Below are positions 1 through 8,664 of a stretch of 64,000 nucleotides of DNA, in pieces. The notes beneath the pieces are model-generated. The model worked only from the letters and a program-made list of their open reading frames with translations, had not been told where the DNA came from and ran no database searches. Position 1 is the stretch's first letter. Each line of letters starts with the position of its first letter. A program made the position numbers and the translations under genes. Source of the DNA: Comamonadaceae bacterium (GTDB lineage Bacteria; Pseudomonadota; Gammaproteobacteria; Burkholderiales; Burkholderiaceae_C); the NCBI GenBank assembly GCA_947373185.1, contig CANBWP010000006.1, positions 42,714 to 106,713 on the forward strand. The letters run 5' to 3'.

Positions 1-1549
1 GGTGGGTAATGGCATCTAAGAACTTCAAACCAAAACCAGACGAGCCGTGGTAGTTCACATTGGCCACCACATACCCTTGCGCAGCAAACACATGGTAGTT
101 CCAGCGCCAGTGCCAAACATCGCCAGGCCCTGTGTGAGGGCCACCATGAATGGTGTGAAGCAAGGGATGCTTTTTGTCCTTCTTAAAGCCCGCTGGAAAG
201 TGCAACCAGACTTGCACATCATCGCCCTGTGCACCTTTGAACCAGTGCTCTTCAGTGCTGCCCAGTGCAATGCCCTTGAGCAAATCGTCATTGAATTGCT
301 CAATGCGTTTGACATCGGCAGACACAGCCTGACCCGCTTCGTTCACTTTGGCCACATGAATGCGCCCGGGGTGAATGGCGCGGTCGATAAGCGTCACCAA
401 GTGGCCTGCAGCTTCGTCAAAGGCATGCACGGTACCGCCTTCAGACACGACGCTGGGTTGACACGTTGCCACGTCAAAACGCCAGACATGCTGACGACCT
501 CGATCTTCTGCTTTGCACAACAAGGCCGTGCCATCTTCGCTCCACTTGAGGGGCATTTGAGGTTCACGGTCCCACTGGGCACTGATGGTTTTCCAGGCGG
601 CCGATTTTTTGGCCGCCGTTGTCGAGGGCTTCAGATCCACCAAGGCCAAATGATTGGGTTGGGTGTGCTTCAAGGCTTGATGAGATGCCAAGAATGCCAA
701 CTGATCACCCGTTGGGCTGTAAGCTGGGCCTGACAGATCCCAGGCCTTGTCTCTCACCAAATCTTTGATGGCATGGGCCTTTGAAGCCTTGAGATCAATT
801 TCAGCCAAGGCCATTCTGGGTGCAGCATTTTGAGCGCGGTCTGGATCGTGAACAAAGGTGATTTTTTTGCCGTCGGGCGAAATATCAAATTCATTGGCAC
901 TCGGTTCTCGGCGAGGCAACTCGTAGTCAGTGCCTTCGAATAAATCGATCACTCGGCCACTGGCCAGTTCCATCACGCAAAGGTGCGGCACACGCTCCAT
1001 CGGCAAGTTGTGATCCCAGTGACGGTACACCGCATCTTCAGTGGCAAAAGCCGTGTCTTTACGCGCCTTGGTTTCTTTGAGTTTGTCGGCTTGCGCTTGT
1101 GGGCCCTTCAGCTGAGGCCACGCCCATGTGATGAACGCAATGCGCTGCCCATCTGGGAACCATTTGAAATCGACCACGCCTGTGGCCACCTCACCCGCGC
1201 GCTTGGCTTCACCACCATCGGGCGGAATCAAGTACAGCTGAGGCTCTTCGTCCTTTTTGCCGTTTTGCTCACGCTTGGCCACAAAAGCGACCCAATCGCC
1301 GTTAGGAGAAAACTGGGGCCGGCCATCTTTGTCGCCACACTGCGTCAACTGTCTGGGCTGGCCACCCAATGTTGAAAGCAACCAAAGGGCGCTTTGAATG
1401 GTGTTTTCTTTGACAGAGGGTTGAGCCACAGCACAGACGACTTGCGCACCATCGGGGCTGATGCTGGGTGCACCCAGACGTTGCAGTTGCCACAATAACT
1501 CAACGCTCAGTTTGGAGGGCAAGGGTTTGGTTTTGGAAATTTGAGTCAC
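1..1549 (-). CDS. S9 family peptidase (acylaminoacyl-peptidase-like), C-terminus cut by window edge
   Basis: About 516 codons are visible, starting at a GTG (protein MTQISKTKPLPSK...) with AAAGG nine bases upstream; no better ATG was found. The N-terminal part reads as WD40-like beta-propeller blades: repeated phrases such as SPDGAQVV, SPNGDWVAFVAK, FPDGQRIAFI and SPDGKKITFV. This is the pattern of the propeller that gates access in prolyl-oligopeptidase-family (S9) exo- and acyl-peptidases. The visible end, around HGGPHTGPGDVWHWRWNYHVF, is the start of the alpha/beta-hydrolase domain with its HGGP oxyanion-hole motif. The catalytic Ser, Asp and His lie beyond the left edge and cannot be checked. 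It is probably cytoplasmic, as no signal peptide is seen. It lies 85 bases downstream of the pterin dehydratase gene on the same strand, possibly the last gene of that unit. Confidence 0.85.
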   Translation of the reverse strand, partial: MTQISKTKPLPSKLSVELLWQLQRLGAPSISPDGAQVVCAVAQPSVKENTIQSALWLLSTLGGQPRQLTQCGDKDGRPQFSPNGDWVAFVAKREQNGKKDEEPQLYLIPPDGGEAKRAGEVATGVVDFKWFPDGQRIAFITWAWPQLKGPQAQADKLKETKARKDTAFATEDAVYRHWDHNLPMERVPHLCVMELASGRVIDLFEGTDYELPRREPSANEFDISPDGKKITFVHDPDRAQNAAPRMALAEIDLKASKAHAIKDLVRDKAWDLSGPAYSPTGDQLAFLASHQALKHTQPNHLALVDLKPSTTAAKKSAAWKTISAQWDREPQMPLKWSEDGTALLCKAEDRGRQHVWRFDVATCQPSVVSEGGTVHAFDEAAGHLVTLIDRAIHPGRIHVAKVNEAGQAVSADVKRIEQFNDDLLKGIALGSTEEHWFKGAQGDDVQVWLHFPAGFKKDKKHPLLHTIHGGPHTGPGDVWHWRWNYHVFAAQGYVVANVNYHGSSGFGLKFLDAITH

Positions 1550-1634
1550 TTCAAAGTACCTTTTTGCGGAGAGATTTGTTGGCATTCTAGGGACAAATCC
1601 AGCGACCTGCCAATGGCTGTTGGTGAGACCGATG

Positions 1635-1961
1635 TCAGTTTGAAAATTCTTGTGCCACCAGACCATCAATGGCCCGAGCAAGCGCAAAGTCTTTGCTTGT
1701 CAGGCCCCCTGCATCATGCGTCCACAACTTGATTCGTATCTGGGTGTACGCCGACACCATTTCCGGATGGTGATTTTGGCTTTCGGCCAATTCACTGACC
1801 TTGACCAACATGGCAATGGCTGTTTTGAAATTCTGAAAACGCCATGTTTTGACAATGCAATGTTCAAAAACATTGAGTTCCCAATGATCGAGACTTTTCA
1901 ATTGAGTCTCAATGTCAAAGGGGTTGAGTCTTTCGATGCCCATCTGAGTCTGCTCCTTCAA
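1635..1961 (-). CDS. phhB: 4a-hydroxytetrahydrobiopterin (pterin-4-alpha-carbinolamine) dehydratase
   Basis: A 108-residue protein of typical family length. It carries the family core SQNHHPE (His64-His65) followed by WTHDAGGLTSKDFALA (His82, Asp83), the residues that dehydrate 4a-hydroxy-tetrahydropterin to quinonoid dihydropterin in recycling of the cofactor of aromatic amino-acid hydroxylases. No phenylalanine hydroxylase (phhA) is nearby, so the partner enzyme must be elsewhere or the protein has another role; some family members also act as transcriptional coactivators (DCoH). The start lies 3 bases after the Stealth-family stop, so the two are probably co-transcribed. A second in-frame ATG six codons downstream (MGIERLNPF) could also be the start. 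Confidence 0.85.
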   Translation of the reverse strand: MKEQTQMGIERLNPFDIETQLKSLDHWELNVFEHCIVKTWRFQNFKTAIAMLVKVSELAESQNHHPEMVSAYTQIRIKLWTHDAGGLTSKDFALARAIDGLVAQEFSN

Positions 1962-1964
1962 ACT

Positions 1965-3035
1965 TCATGCAACGGCGGGCAGGTGTTGCAGATTGCCGAT
2001 GCCGCAGGATCCCGCCTCACATCGCGATGCGTGGGGCAGTAGCTCATTCAAAATTTGACGAACTTCTACCAATCTTGGATCGCCGTCATGTGCATCGTCG
2101 GTGGTGTCATTGATGCAAAAGAAATGAAGGCGACCAAACCATGATTGAAGCATTTGCAGCGACTGAGTCTCCTGCGATTGCCCAGTCGCAATGTACAAAT
2201 GAGAATGGTCTATGGTTTTGGCAAAACCATGTGCCAAGGCCCAACGCAGTACGAAGTCAGAAATGATGGTGGGCTTGTGCCATGTCCGAAATACAGTGGA
2301 CCTGACGCCTGCAAATAATTCGGGGGCATCTTGTTCAATTTCCATCAACATCGACTTCAACATCGGCCGAGGAGAATGAGAGAACGTTCTGGGCGTGTGT
2401 CGGTATTGGGGGTCCATGGTTCGGCCCGCAGAATCGCTGTTTGCGCTGGATTGATTCAATTTCGCTTGAAGCCACTGTTTAGACAACCGACTGGCATTTT
2501 CAAGCGAATTCGATTCCGTGTTCAATCGATTGCCCATCACTTCGGGCTCGTCAGACCATGAGACATAAAAGCCCCCCTCAAAGAACCAATCGTCTAAACA
2601 AACAGGGGCACCAAAGAAAACATCGTCGTTGAGGTAAAAATAGCGCTCGGACAAACCCGGAATGTGGTGCACATAAGACTCAATGTTGCCGGAATCAAAT
2701 GTTGGCAAAGACGAATGAGGGATCAAGTCATGATGGTCTATCAGGGTCATGTGAGGGGAGGCCTGAAACCAATCGGGCACTTGCCCGTCCGTCACGATGT
2801 AAACATGGCCGTGCGCAGGGAAAAACTTTTCTAAGGCGCGCAGACTGAAACGCAGCTCATCATTGTCACGATAGCGGCCTTCGACATTGCCGAACTTGGC
2901 AAAACTCAAGTTGTTGGCAGCGGCCAAACGGCTTGCGTGTTTGTCTCTTTTGGCGCGCCACGCATCGTCATTGCCATTGACCCAGAGGTAAACAATGTCG
3001 ATGGAAGCTTCTGGGCGCGTGGTCAATTGGTTCAA
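1965..3035 (-). CDS. Stealth-family sugar-phosphate transferase (capsule/exopolysaccharide type)
   Basis: A 356-residue protein with the conserved regions of the Stealth family: CR1 IDIVYLWVNGNDDAW at residues 12-26, CR2 RYRDNDELRFSLRALEKFFP at about 54-73 followed by VYIVTDGQVPDWF, and LNDDVFF at about 135-141. Stealth proteins transfer hexose-1-phosphate units to build phosphodiester-linked surface polysaccharides, and homologues include GlcNAc-1-phosphotransferase. No signal peptide or membrane helix is seen, so it should act in the cytoplasm on nucleotide-sugar substrates. Unusually, no other capsule or polysaccharide gene is adjacent: downstream are phhB and an S9 peptidase, upstream is tRNA-His after a strong terminator. 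The acceptor and donor cannot be told from sequence. Confidence 0.85.
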   Translation of the reverse strand: MNQLTTRPEASIDIVYLWVNGNDDAWRAKRDKHASRLAAANNLSFAKFGNVEGRYRDNDELRFSLRALEKFFPAHGHVYIVTDGQVPDWFQASPHMTLIDHHDLIPHSSLPTFDSGNIESYVHHIPGLSERYFYLNDDVFFGAPVCLDDWFFEGGFYVSWSDEPEVMGNRLNTESNSLENASRLSKQWLQAKLNQSSANSDSAGRTMDPQYRHTPRTFSHSPRPMLKSMLMEIEQDAPELFAGVRSTVFRTWHKPTIISDFVLRWALAHGFAKTIDHSHLYIATGQSQETQSLQMLQSWFGRLHFFCINDTTDDAHDGDPRLVEVRQILNELLPHASRCEAGSCGIGNLQHLPAVA

Positions 3036-3166
3036 AACGAGAAAGTGAAATAACCGCCAAATTTAACCGGCTTTGCAATTGCATGATTGCATTGGGGTTT
3101 TGTTCGAGCAGGATCTGCCCATGTTGATGAAGGCCGTTTATGGATCCCGTTATGGATGGCAAAGAA

Positions 3167-3198
3167 AAAGGGTTTGCAAGAAAACTTGCAAACCCTTT
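3167..3198 (-). terminator. Intrinsic terminator downstream of tRNA-His
   Basis: A perfect 14-base stem (AAAGGGTTTGCAAG against CTTGCAAACCCTTT) with a four-base loop. Read on the minus strand it follows tRNA-His and ends in TTTTTCTTT. It separates the tRNA transcript from the Stealth-family gene. Confidence 0.8.
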
Positions 3199-3204
3199 AA
3201 ATTT

Positions 3205-3281
3205 TGGGGTGGCTGATGGGGCTCGAACCCACGACAACAGGAATCACAATCCTGGACTCTACCAACTGAGCTACAGCCACC
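3205..3281 (-). tRNA. tRNA-His (GUG)
   Basis: A full cloverleaf on the minus strand: acceptor GTGGCTG/CAGCCAC, D-arm TAGCTCAGTTGGTAGA, anticodon loop ATTGTGATT with anticodon GTG, T-arm GTGGGTTCGAGCCC, and an encoded CCA. The extra 5-prime G opposite C73, characteristic of tRNA-His, is present as the first base. It lies between ppiD and the Stealth-family gene. Confidence 0.97.
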
Positions 3282-3325
3282 GCAGAAGCGAAATTATAGC
3301 CGAAAGAATAGACCCTTCGGGCGCT

Positions 3326-5269
3326 TTATGCAGGAGTTTTAGCCTTCTCTGACACTGGCTTGGGGATCAAGATTTCAGCCTTCAACATCAACTTCAATTC
3401 GGCCAAGTAGGCCTGCGTTTCGGCAGCGCCCCAGAGTTGGGTGAATTGCTGTTGCGCTTGTGTCATCAAGTCTTTGTTGTCCTCGGGCGCCAGCACTTTG
3501 GTCACACGCACCACGGCATAACCTTGGGGCCCCAAATCGACACCACTGGCAGCGGGCAACTTTGCAGGGTCAGCGCGCAAGATGGCGTCCACCACTTGCG
3601 GCAATTGCTTTTGCGTCTTCTCACGTGACACGACCACCGCGGCGGGCATGCCATCGGCTGACGCATTGGATGTCGCGTTGGCTTTCAAAGCCGCCAAGCG
3701 CTGTTCGCCTTGCGCTTTGGCCAACTCGGCCGCTTTGTCTTGTGTCAGACTGCGTTTCACCCAATCTTTGACATCTGCCAAGGGCAATGTTGCTGCAGGT
3801 TGATACTTCACCACGCGCGCAGCCAACAAGGTGTTGGGCGCCACTTCAACGGCTTCGGTGTTGCGATGTTTTTGCAAAGACGCCTCACTGAAGAGTGCTT
3901 GCAACAAGGTGGTATGGCTCAAAGGATTTTGAGCTGGCTGAGTTTGAGGTGCAGGATTGCGCCCCACTTTGCTGGCCTTTTGAATGCTGAGTTTGAGCTT
4001 ATCGGCCACGGGTTTCAGGCTGTCCGATTGCTCATAAACCATGTTGGAAAACGTTTCAGCCAACTCTGCATATTGACGCTGGGCTTGTTGTTTCTTGAGA
4101 TCTGCTTCCATGGCAGGACGCATGGCTTCAAAACTCTGTGCCTTGGGTGCTTTGATGTCCGTCAACTGGATGATGTGAAAGCCAAACTCAGATTCCACAA
4201 TGTCGCTGATGTCCGACTTTTTCATGCTGAACGCTGCATCTTCAAAGGCCTTGACCATGGCACCACGTCCAAAGAAATCCAGGTCCCCTCCTTTGACGGC
4301 AGAGCCTGGATCTTGCGAGTTTTTGCGCGCCACCTCTGCAAAGCTGGCGGGCTTGGCTTTCACCGCTTTCAACAATTCTTCAGCTTTGGCACGCGCTGCT
4401 TTTCTTTCCGCTTCAGGCGCATCCTTGGCTGCATTGATCAGAATGTGGCTGGCACGACGCTCTTCCTTGCTGGACAAACGTTGCAGATTTTGTTCGTAAT
4501 AAGCCTTGAGGTCTTGTTCCTTCAACACAATGGACTGACGCAAGCTGTCAATGTCGAGCACCACATACTCAATGTCAGCTGATTCTGTCGATTGAAACTT
4601 GGCTGCGTTCTTGTCGTAGTAGGCCTGCACATCGGCATCGCTGATGCTGACTTTGCCGGCAAAATCCGTGGAGGGGAAATTCAAAATTTGAACTTCACGA
4701 CGCTGCATGAAGGCATTCATGGCGGTTTGGGTTTGTGCTTTCGTGGCCAAAGCAGAACCTTGTACACCTTGAATCACTTGTCGGTTGGAGATGTCGGCAC
4801 GCATTTGAATTTCGAACATCTCGGGAGTCATGCCCTGCGATGCGGCCAATTGTTGGTATCGCGCCATGTCCAATTTCCCATCGGGGGTGCGCAACGCGGC
4901 AATGGCAGGAATCGACTGCAACTCGCGGGCCAAGCGGCTGTCGCTGGCGACCAAGTGCAATTTTTGCGCAGCGGCCGCCACCACTTGGTCGCGGACCAGG
5001 CGCTCCAATGTCGCGTACTTGGCTTCAGGTGTGTCAAACATCTTCACATCGATGTTGGGCATGGAGGCGCGAATGCGGTCGACCTCGCGCTTGTGTGCGG
5101 CATCCCACTCCGCCTGATTGATTTTGTTGCCATTGACTTTGGCAACCACCACACCTTGGTCTTTGAAGCGGCTGTAGCCCTCAATGCCAAACATCACAAA
5201 CGATGGAATGATGAGCAAGAACATGATGCCCATCATGATCTTGGTGTTGTTGCGGACAAAATCAAACAT
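3326..5269 (-). CDS. ppiD: SurA-N/PpiD-type periplasmic folding chaperone with parvulin domain
   Basis: A 647-residue membrane-anchored chaperone that helps newly exported proteins leave the Sec translocon. One N-terminal transmembrane helix (residues about 11-30, IMMGIMFLLIIPSFVMFGI) is followed by a SurA-N-like chaperone domain containing VNGNKINQAEW (45-55). A parvulin-type peptidyl-prolyl isomerase domain lies at about 271-370 (RRASHILI... GGDLDFFGRG ... ESEFGFHIIQLTDIK). A second degenerate parvulin-like region and a Pro/Ala-rich C-terminus follow. Length and layout match the PpiD family. It lies downstream of hupB and tRNA-Val, the usual hupB-ppiD neighbourhood in Proteobacteria, but a terminator at 5316-5340 suggests its own promoter. 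Confidence 0.92.
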   Translation of the reverse strand: MFDFVRNNTKIMMGIMFLLIIPSFVMFGIEGYSRFKDQGVVVAKVNGNKINQAEWDAAHKREVDRIRASMPNIDVKMFDTPEAKYATLERLVRDQVVAAAAQKLHLVASDSRLARELQSIPAIAALRTPDGKLDMARYQQLAASQGMTPEMFEIQMRADISNRQVIQGVQGSALATKAQTQTAMNAFMQRREVQILNFPSTDFAGKVSISDADVQAYYDKNAAKFQSTESADIEYVVLDIDSLRQSIVLKEQDLKAYYEQNLQRLSSKEERRASHILINAAKDAPEAERKAARAKAEELLKAVKAKPASFAEVARKNSQDPGSAVKGGDLDFFGRGAMVKAFEDAAFSMKKSDISDIVESEFGFHIIQLTDIKAPKAQSFEAMRPAMEADLKKQQAQRQYAELAETFSNMVYEQSDSLKPVADKLKLSIQKASKVGRNPAPQTQPAQNPLSHTTLLQALFSEASLQKHRNTEAVEVAPNTLLAARVVKYQPAATLPLADVKDWVKRSLTQDKAAELAKAQGEQRLAALKANATSNASADGMPAAVVVSREKTQKQLPQVVDAILRADPAKLPAASGVDLGPQGYAVVRVTKVLAPEDNKDLMTQAQQQFTQLWGAAETQAYLAELKLMLKAEILIPKPVSEKAKTPA

Positions 5270-5315
5270 GTGAGGACTCTCGAATTAGGAACGCGGAAAA
5301 GGTCTTAAAAACACA

Positions 5316-5340
5316 AAAGGCGAACAACCTGTTCGCCTTT
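5316..5340 (-). terminator. Intrinsic terminator between tRNA-Val and ppiD
   Basis: Stem AAAGGCGAAC/GTTCGCCTTT with loop AACCT. On the minus strand it is followed by TTTTGTGTTTTT. It should end the hupB/tRNA-Val transcript before ppiD. Confidence 0.75.
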
Positions 5341-5349
5341 GATTGGGGG

Positions 5350-5425
5350 TGGTGGGTGCTGACGGGGTCGAACCGCCGACCTACGCCTTGTAAGGGCGCC
5401 GCTCTACCGACTGAGCTAAGCACCC
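5350..5425 (-). tRNA. tRNA-Val (UAC)
   Basis: A 76-base cloverleaf on the minus strand: acceptor GGGTGCT/AGCACCC, D-arm TAGCTCAGTCGGTAGAGC, anticodon loop CTTACAA with anticodon TAC, T-arm GGCGGTTCGACCCCGTC, and encoded CCA. It begins 14 bases after the hupB stop codon, so it may be co-transcribed with hupB and released by processing. Confidence 0.97.
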
Positions 5426-5439
5426 CCCTAAATCGCAGA

Positions 5440-5712
5440 TCAGTTCAAGGCGTCTTTGAGGGCCTTGCCTGGACGGAACTTAGGCACCTTGGCAGATTTG
5501 ATTTTGATGGCAGCACCAGTACGTGGGTTGCGGCCAGTGCGAGCAGCACGTTTTGTCACGGCGAAAGTACCGAAACCAACCAAAGCGACAGTGCCGCCTT
5601 TTTTCAGGGTGGTGCGAACGGCGCCAATGGTGGCTTCCAATGCGCGACCGGCAGCGGCTTTAGAGATGTCCGCTTGTTTAGCAATGTGCTCGATCAATTC
5701 TGTCTTGTTCAT
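5440..5712 (-). CDS. hupB: HU-type nucleoid-associated DNA-binding protein
   Basis: A 90-residue HU protein that binds and bends DNA without strong sequence specificity and compacts the nucleoid. Visible signatures: N-terminal [26 protein letters not shown] at 46-50 and the DNA-contacting arm RTGRNPRTG at 58-66 with the conserved RNP. The start is placed at MNKTEL, preceded by AAGG eight bases upstream, rather than at an in-frame ATG twelve codons earlier, because HU proteins are 90 residues and begin there. Downstream are tRNA-Val and ppiD. The 266-base AT-rich upstream region holds a strong sigma70-type promoter. Confidence 0.95.
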   Translation of the reverse strand: MNKTELIEHIAKQADISKAAAGRALEATIGAVRTTLKKGGTVALVGFGTFAVTKRAARTGRNPRTGAAIKIKSAKVPKFRPGKALKDALN

Positions 5713-5837
5713 ACAAAGAGCCTTAAAAAAATTTGACCACTCAAACACCGAGTGAATCTTCGTTGTTAAAAATTTTGTTTGAAGCTGAAAACTTCTCAGA
5801 CAAAGTCTTGTCTCCGCAATGAATTTGTCGACTTCAA

Positions 5838-5864
5838 TTTATACAGGCAAATAGCGCCTGTCAA
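5838..5864 (-). promoter_or_regulatory. Putative sigma70 promoter of hupB
   Basis: On the minus strand a perfect -35 hexamer TTGACA (5864-5859) is followed after 15 bases by TATAAA (5843-5838), or by a shifted -10 with 16-17 base spacing. The spacer contains the short inverted repeat CAGGC...GCCTG. It lies about 125 bases upstream of the hupB start. Confidence 0.6.
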
Positions 5865-5978
5865 ATGATTTTCCGTCTGCAAACCGCAATGCGACACGAA
5901 TTCTAGACGCAAACTGAATCGGTGCGAGGGATTGACTTAAATATTTTTTTTAGTACGAGATCTTGTTTAAATTAGTTC

Positions 5979-7064
5979 TCATAAAGCCGCAGCAATGGCC
6001 TTGCCCACATCTTGCGTGTTAGCAGTTCCCCCTATGTCTGCAGTGCGCGGAGCGCCACTGCCAGGCGCCAAAACTTTTTCAATGGTGCTCAAAATGGCAT
6101 CGTGGGCAGGCTTGCATCCCAAGAATTCCAACATCATGGCGCCACACCAAATTTGACCAATGGGGTTGGCAATGTTTTTGCCCGCAATGTCGGGCGCAGA
6201 ACCGTGCACAGGCTCAAACAAAGAGGGGTGCTTGCGATCAGGGTTCAAATTGGCACTGGGTGCAATGCCAATGGTGCCGGTGCATGCAGGACCCAAATCG
6301 CTCAAGATGTCGCCAAACAAATTGCTGGCCACCACCACATCAAAGAAGTCCGGACGTTGCACAAAGTGCGCCGTCAAAATGTCAATGTGAAATTTATCGA
6401 CATGGATGCCAGGATAGTTTTTGGCCATCTCGACCACACGCTCATCCCAGTAAGGCATGGTGATGGCAATGCCATTGGATTTGGTGGCGCTGGTGAGGTG
6501 TTTATGAGGCCGAGACTGCGCCAACTCAAATGCAAATTTCAACACCCTGTCGACCCCAATGCGCGACATGACCGTCTCTTGCATCACAATTTCGCGCTCT
6601 GTGCCTGGGAACATGCGCCCCCCAATGCTGGAGTACTCGCCTTCCGTGTTTTCGCGCACGATGTACATGTCGATCTCACCCGGCTGGCGTGGGCTGCCAT
6701 CACGTCGCACCACCGGCGCAATGATGCCAGGCATCAAACGGGCGGGTCTCAGGTTGATGTACTGATCAAACTCGCGGCGGAACATCAACAAAGAGCCCCA
6801 CAAAGAAACATGGTCAGCAATTTTGTCAGGCCAGCCTACGGCGCCAAAGTAAATGGCATCATGGCCACCGATTTGGTCTTTCCAGTTGTCGGGCAACATC
6901 TGGCCATGTTTTTCAAAATAGTCCCAGCTTGAAAAATCAAAATGGTCAAACTGCAAATCCAAATTGAACTTGCTGGCTGCAGCTTCCATCACGCGCAAAC
7001 CTTCAGGCATCACTTCTTTGCCAATGCCATCGCCTGCGATCACTGCAATTCGTTTTTTTGTCAT
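5979..7064 (-). CDS. ttuC: Tartrate / D-malate dehydrogenase (decarboxylating), isocitrate-isopropylmalate dehydrogenase family
   Basis: A 361-residue NAD-dependent beta-decarboxylating dehydrogenase. It opens with MTKKRIAVIAGDGIGKEV (GDGIG at 11-15). It carries the tartrate/D-malate subfamily phrases FDHFDFSSWDYFEKHGQMLP, GAVGWPDKIADHVSLWGSLL and the substrate-loop INLRPARLMPG, then IVRENTEGEYSSIGGR and the metal-binding NLFGDILSDLGP. Family members oxidise and decarboxylate D-malate, tartrate or 3-isopropylmalate; the tartrate-type loop argues against LeuB. The ATG chosen (MTKKR) gives the family length; an upstream in-frame start would add 22 residues overlapping the preceding gene. It lies 14 bases after a DMT-superfamily permease, which may import or export its substrate. 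Confidence 0.85.
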   Translation of the reverse strand: MTKKRIAVIAGDGIGKEVMPEGLRVMEAAASKFNLDLQFDHFDFSSWDYFEKHGQMLPDNWKDQIGGHDAIYFGAVGWPDKIADHVSLWGSLLMFRREFDQYINLRPARLMPGIIAPVVRRDGSPRQPGEIDMYIVRENTEGEYSSIGGRMFPGTEREIVMQETVMSRIGVDRVLKFAFELAQSRPHKHLTSATKSNGIAITMPYWDERVVEMAKNYPGIHVDKFHIDILTAHFVQRPDFFDVVVASNLFGDILSDLGPACTGTIGIAPSANLNPDRKHPSLFEPVHGSAPDIAGKNIANPIGQIWCGAMMLEFLGCKPAHDAILSTIEKVLAPGSGAPRTADIGGTANTQDVGKAIAAAL

Positions 7065-7078
7065 ATTGGACCCATTTT

Positions 7079-7996
7079 TTAAGATTGAATTTTGGAGGAA
7101 GGGGCACGTACCACCCAACTCACGCCCCATGCCGTCAGCGCAATGCCCGCGAGGGTGACAGAGGTGATGGGTTCGTCAAACAACAACCAAGCCATCACAG
7201 CGGTGCAAGGAGGCACCAGGTACATGAGGCTGGTGACCGATGCGGCCGCCCCTTTTTGAATCAGCATGTAGAGCAGCGAACTTCCGCCCAATGTCAGGCC
7301 TAACACCGACCAGGCCATGGCGCCCATGAGTTCTGAATTCCATTGCACGGCTTCAGTCTCCATCCAGGCCAAAGGCGTCGTGACCAGCAGCGCTGCCATC
7401 AACTGGACCGTGTTGGCACTGCGCACATCACAAGGTTTGACAAAACTTTTTTGATACAAAGTGCCCAGCGTGATGGCGCACAAAGCCATGAGTGCAAAAC
7501 ACACATTGAGGGCATTGACATGGTCCAAGGCACTGCCTTGCGTCAGCTTGCGCCAAACCACCAAGAGCAAGCCACAAAATCCCAAAAGCAAGCCCATCCA
7601 TTGCCGCTTGCTGACTTTGTTTTCAGCCCTTGCACCATGCGTAGAGAGCCAAATGGCGGTCAAGACAGGTTGAAAACCCACAATCAGGGCGGACAAGCCC
7701 GAACCCATGCCTGCTTTCACGGCCGCCCAAACACCCCCCAGGTAGCCGGCATGCATGAGGATGCCTGTCACCGACAAATGCAGCCATTCACGACCCGTCT
7801 GCGGCCAGCGTACGCGGGCCAACAAAATCCAAATCAAAAAACAAGCGATTGAAAATGCATAGCGCAGCCACAGAAAGGAGAACGGGGGCGCATGGGGCAT
7901 GCCAAACCTGGCCACGATGAAGCCCGTGCTCCAGATCAGCACGAACACGGCGGGCATGGCCCGCACCCAGGAAAGCGAAGTGTCAGAGGAATTCAT
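7079..7996 (-). CDS. EamA/DMT-superfamily transporter
   Basis: A 305-residue polytopic inner-membrane protein with about ten hydrophobic helices arranged as two EamA repeats (first half from VFVLIWSTGFIVARFG; second half from the region of NVCFALMALCAITLG). The phrases WSTGFIVARFGMPHAPPFSFLWLRYAFS and LVPPCTAVMAWLLFDEPIT are typical of drug/metabolite transporters. The substrate cannot be told. It lies upstream of and close to the tartrate/D-malate dehydrogenase gene, and 37 bases after pgsA. Confidence 0.85.
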   Translation of the reverse strand: MNSSDTSLSWVRAMPAVFVLIWSTGFIVARFGMPHAPPFSFLWLRYAFSIACFLIWILLARVRWPQTGREWLHLSVTGILMHAGYLGGVWAAVKAGMGSGLSALIVGFQPVLTAIWLSTHGARAENKVSKRQWMGLLLGFCGLLLVVWRKLTQGSALDHVNALNVCFALMALCAITLGTLYQKSFVKPCDVRSANTVQLMAALLVTTPLAWMETEAVQWNSELMGAMAWSVLGLTLGGSSLLYMLIQKGAAASVTSLMYLVPPCTAVMAWLLFDEPITSVTLAGIALTAWGVSWVVRAPSSKIQS

Positions 7997-8033
7997 GAAA
8001 GCGCAGGACCCTGCTCGGCATCAACGTGGCGCT

Positions 8034-8600
8034 TCATTTCACGCGGGCACGAATTTCAGGCAAGGCCTTTTGCATGTAATAAATCATGGACCAGATGGTC
8101 AAGATCGAGGCCGCCCATATGAGCACCGTGCCCCACAAATGCGTGTCAATCACACCCAATAAAAAGCCATCAAACAACAAGAAGGGGATGGCCACCATTT
8201 GGACAGTGGTTTTGAGTTTGCCGACAAAGTGCACCGCCACACTTTTGCTGGCGCCAATTTGCGCCATCCACTCACGCAATGCCGAAATGGCAATTTCACG
8301 GCCAATGATGATGAGTGCCACCATGACGTGAACACGGTGCATGTGCACCAAGACCAACAAAGAAGCACAAACCAAAAATTTATCGGCCACGGGGTCGAGG
8401 AAGGCGCCGAAAGATGAGGCCTGGTTCAGTTTGCGGGCTAAATAACCATCGAGCCAGTCAGTGATGGCAAAGATCACAAACATGGTGGTGGCCAAGAAAT
8501 TGCGCGACTCCATCGGCAACTCAGAATAGAACACAGCCACGATGAACGGAATTGCGACAATGCGCGTCCAAGTCATGAGGGTGGGAATGGTCAAAAACAT
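8034..8600 (-). CDS. pgsA: CDP-diacylglycerol--glycerol-3-phosphate 3-phosphatidyltransferase
   Basis: A 188-residue membrane enzyme making phosphatidylglycerophosphate from CDP-diacylglycerol and glycerol-3-phosphate, the first committed step to phosphatidylglycerol and cardiolipin. The CDP-alcohol phosphotransferase signature D-G-x2-A-R-x8-G-x3-D-x3-D is seen as DWLDGYLARKLNQASSFGAFLDPVADK at about residues 48-74. Several membrane helices follow. Length and the position 64 bases downstream of uvrC match the common uvrC-pgsA pair of Proteobacteria. Confidence 0.95.
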   Translation of the reverse strand: MFLTIPTLMTWTRIVAIPFIVAVFYSELPMESRNFLATTMFVIFAITDWLDGYLARKLNQASSFGAFLDPVADKFLVCASLLVLVHMHRVHVMVALIIIGREIAISALREWMAQIGASKSVAVHFVGKLKTTVQMVAIPFLLFDGFLLGVIDTHLWGTVLIWAASILTIWSMIYYMQKALPEIRARVK

Positions 8601-8664
8601 GGCGCTTATTGTGGCATGGGTTGGCTGGTTTTATCTGACAGGTTGGACGAAGTCACTTCTAAAC

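Noticed and set aside
3061..3110. Palindromic words GCAATTGCATGATTGCA upstream of the Stealth-family gene considered as an operator.
   Set aside because: Short, imperfect and without a clear promoter or second copy.
2968..3237. An 89-codon frame on the minus strand running through tRNA-His and its terminator.
   Set aside because: It overlaps a structural RNA and the Stealth gene start and has no homology-like features.
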